The notes below the pieces were generated by a model, which searched no databases, was not told the DNA's origin, and saw only the letters and a program-made list of their open reading frames with translations. Positions 60,104 through 64,000 of a DNA stretch of 64,000 bases are shown one piece after another. The stretch's first letter is position 1, and each line of letters opens with the position of its first letter. Made by a program: the position numbers and the translations under genes. This DNA comes from Streptomyces sp. NBC_00344. GTDB taxonomy: Bacteria; Actinomycetota; Actinomycetes; Streptomycetales; Streptomycetaceae. The stretch is from NCBI RefSeq assembly GCF_036088315.1, contig NZ_CP107996.1, forward strand, positions 1,566,001 through 1,630,000, read 5' to 3'.

Positions 60104-60826
60104 CTAGAAGGCGGGTTGGAGCAGACCGCCCAGCGCGTTGCACGAGGACACCATGCGCTGGAGTTCCCGGCGGCTCATCGAGGCATGGACCGGGAGCGCG
60201 AGGGTCTCGTCGGCGGCCCGCTCGGTCTCCGGAAGCCGAAGGCCACTGCGGAAGGCCGGCTTCCGGTGCACGGGGATCTGCACCGGCACCTCACAGCCCA
60301 CCCCTCTGCCTCGCAACGCCCGTGCGAAGGCGTCACGGTCGGGACGGCCATTGCCCGGAACCCGTACGACATACCGCTGGTAGCTGTGCCCCTCGCATGG
60401 ATCGGGTGTGCGCACCCCCGTCAGACGCCCCGTCAGAAAGGCGGCGTGGCGGCGTCGCTGCTCGACTTCGCCGGCCTCGATGGCGGTGGCCCCCGGCCCG
60501 ACGAGCAACAGCCCGTGTATGGAGGCCAACTGGTCCAGGCGCGCCTGCTCGGGCGGGCAGCCGAAGGCGGGAAGTGCTACGACGGCGGCAGTACGTGAGG
60601 TGAGTGCGGCAGCGACGGCACCCGGGTCAAGGCAGTAGCTCGACGGATCTATGTCGGCGAACACGGGCCGTGCCCCGACGAGCACCACCCCCTCGGCCGC
60701 TTCGGTGTCCGCGTATGCGGACACGATGACCTCATCGCCGGCTCCCACGCCGGCGGACTTCAGAAACCTCGCGGTGTTCATGGCTCCATGCTCATCGGCC
60801 CATGTGAACGAGAGGTGACCGGACAT
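60104..60826 (-). CDS. Shortened DegT/DnrJ/EryC1-fold protein without the PLP-lysine segment
   Basis: 240 residues against about 370-400 in normal family members. The N-terminal half matches the fold (GVGAGDEVIVSAYADTEAAEG, GARPVFADIDPSSYCLDPGAVAAAL), and the C-terminal part matches the substrate domain (YQRYVVRVPGNGRPDRDAFARALR, LPETERAADETLALPV). The middle segment that carries the PLP-binding lysine is missing: LLLVGPGATAIEAGEVEQRRRHAAFL joins the halves without an SxHxxK-type motif. It should therefore not be a transaminase. The start at ATG 60826 abuts the T-run of the rrn terminator; ATG 60781 (MNTARFLKSAG) is a likely alternative. Frame is intact, so it is not obviously a pseudogene. 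Confidence 0.7.
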   Translation of the reverse strand: MSGHLSFTWADEHGAMNTARFLKSAGVGAGDEVIVSAYADTEAAEGVVLVGARPVFADIDPSSYCLDPGAVAAALTSRTAAVVALPAFGCPPEQARLDQLASIHGLLLVGPGATAIEAGEVEQRRRHAAFLTGRLTGVRTPDPCEGHSYQRYVVRVPGNGRPDRDAFARALRGRGVGCEVPVQIPVHRKPAFRSGLRLPETERAADETLALPVHASMSRRELQRMVSSCNALGGLLQPAF

Positions 60827-60833
60827 AAAAAAA

Positions 60834-60867
60834 CGCCAGCCCCTGAACCGAAGTTCAGGGGCTGGCG
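60834..60867 (-). terminator. Terminator of the rrn operon
   Basis: Perfect 15-bp stem CGCCAGCCCCTGAAC with loop TTCG when read on the minus strand, followed by seven T (60827-60833). It lies about 10 bp after the 5S gene. Confidence 0.95.
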
Positions 60868-60877
60868 ATGAAAAATT

Positions 60878-60996
60878 GTTCGGCGGCGTCCTACTCTCCC
60901 ACAGGGTCCCCCCTGCAGTACCATCGGCGCTGAAAGGCTTAGCTTCCGGGTTCGGAATGTAACCGGGCGTTTCCCTAACGCAATGACCACCGAAAC
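60878..60996 (-). rRNA. 5S ribosomal RNA
   Basis: About 119 nt. On the minus strand it starts GTTTCGGTGGTCATTGCG and contains ACGCCCGGTTACATTCCGAA and AAGCTAAGCCTTTCAGCGCC, closing with GGACGCCGCCGAAC, as in Streptomyces 5S. Exact ends may be off by a few bases. Confidence 0.95.
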
Positions 60997-61074
60997 ACTA
61001 TGAAATTAACGAAACCGGATATGGACACGGCTGTTCGTTATTTCAGAACTAACACAGTGGACGCGAGCAACTGA
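60997..61074 (-). other. 23S-5S internal transcribed spacer
   Basis: About 78 bp, AT-richer than its surroundings (AATAACGAACAG, GTTAATTTCATAGT), holding processing stems. No tRNA gene in it. Confidence 0.7.

Positions 61075-64000
<2,926 letters not shown>

Overview
This window is a high-GC actinobacterial chromosome segment, almost certainly from a Streptomyces. The evidence is GC-rich third codon positions, frequent GTG/TTG starts, GGAGG-type ribosome binding sites, and gene order that (from memory) matches the S. coelicolor region from about SCO5747 to SCO5801 and on into an rRNA operon. Nearly everything is core chromosome. I saw no insertion sequence, prophage, CRISPR array or other mobile DNA.

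Layout. 1-4369 (minus): an NRPS-independent siderophore operon (diaminobutyrate-type aminotransferase, IucA/IucC synthetase, acyltransferase, and the start of a second IucA/IucC synthetase cut by the left edge). 4662-7121 (plus): two tandem paralogous trypsin-fold protease lipoproteins. 7198-15074 (minus): hflX, an M1 metallopeptidase, the (p)ppGpp enzyme rshA, dapF, a small membrane protein and miaA. 15215-15735 (plus): two small genes, one an MT0933-type antitoxin-like protein. 15901-18144 (minus): an extradiol-dioxygenase-like protein and miaB. 18215-24987: an orphan TAXI binding protein, the GluR/GluK two-component system and the divergent gluABCD glutamate importer. 25154-27925 (plus): an FAD monooxygenase, then a predicted cysteine-rich leader peptide ahead of a cysteine dioxygenase-rhodanese pair. 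28131-31572 (minus): recX, recA with a LexA-type box, an AI-2E family permease and a DUF3046 protein. 31652-40399: an alpha-toroid protein, an azlD/azlC/AraC operon, the Lhr-type helicase, the Nei2-type glycosylase and a small membrane protein. 40498-48055 (minus): dpsC, clgR, cinA, pgsA, rimO, a RodZ-like protein and ftsK. 48166-57508: the osaB/osaA osmoadaptation system and a divergent multidomain PP2C phosphatase. 57572-59904: a MocR regulator divergent from yczE, with a palindromic operator between them. 59948-64000 (minus): tRNA-Thr, a shortened DegT/DnrJ-fold protein, then the 3' part of an rrn operon (5S, and 23S running off the right edge).

Functional themes are DNA repair (recA-recX, lhr-nei2), tRNA and ribosome modification (miaA, miaB, rimO), stringent and stress control (rshA, hflX, clgR, dpsC, osaAB, PP2C), nutrient sensing (GluRK-gluABCD), sulfur-amino-acid catabolism (CDO-rhodanese) and iron acquisition. 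I found no wholly new multigene system. The most interesting points are the predicted Cys leader peptide, the DegT-fold protein without its PLP-lysine segment directly behind the rrn terminator, the ten-copy 276-bp HAMP repeat in osaA, the tandem protease lipoproteins beside the siderophore operon, and several well-formed hairpins and operators.
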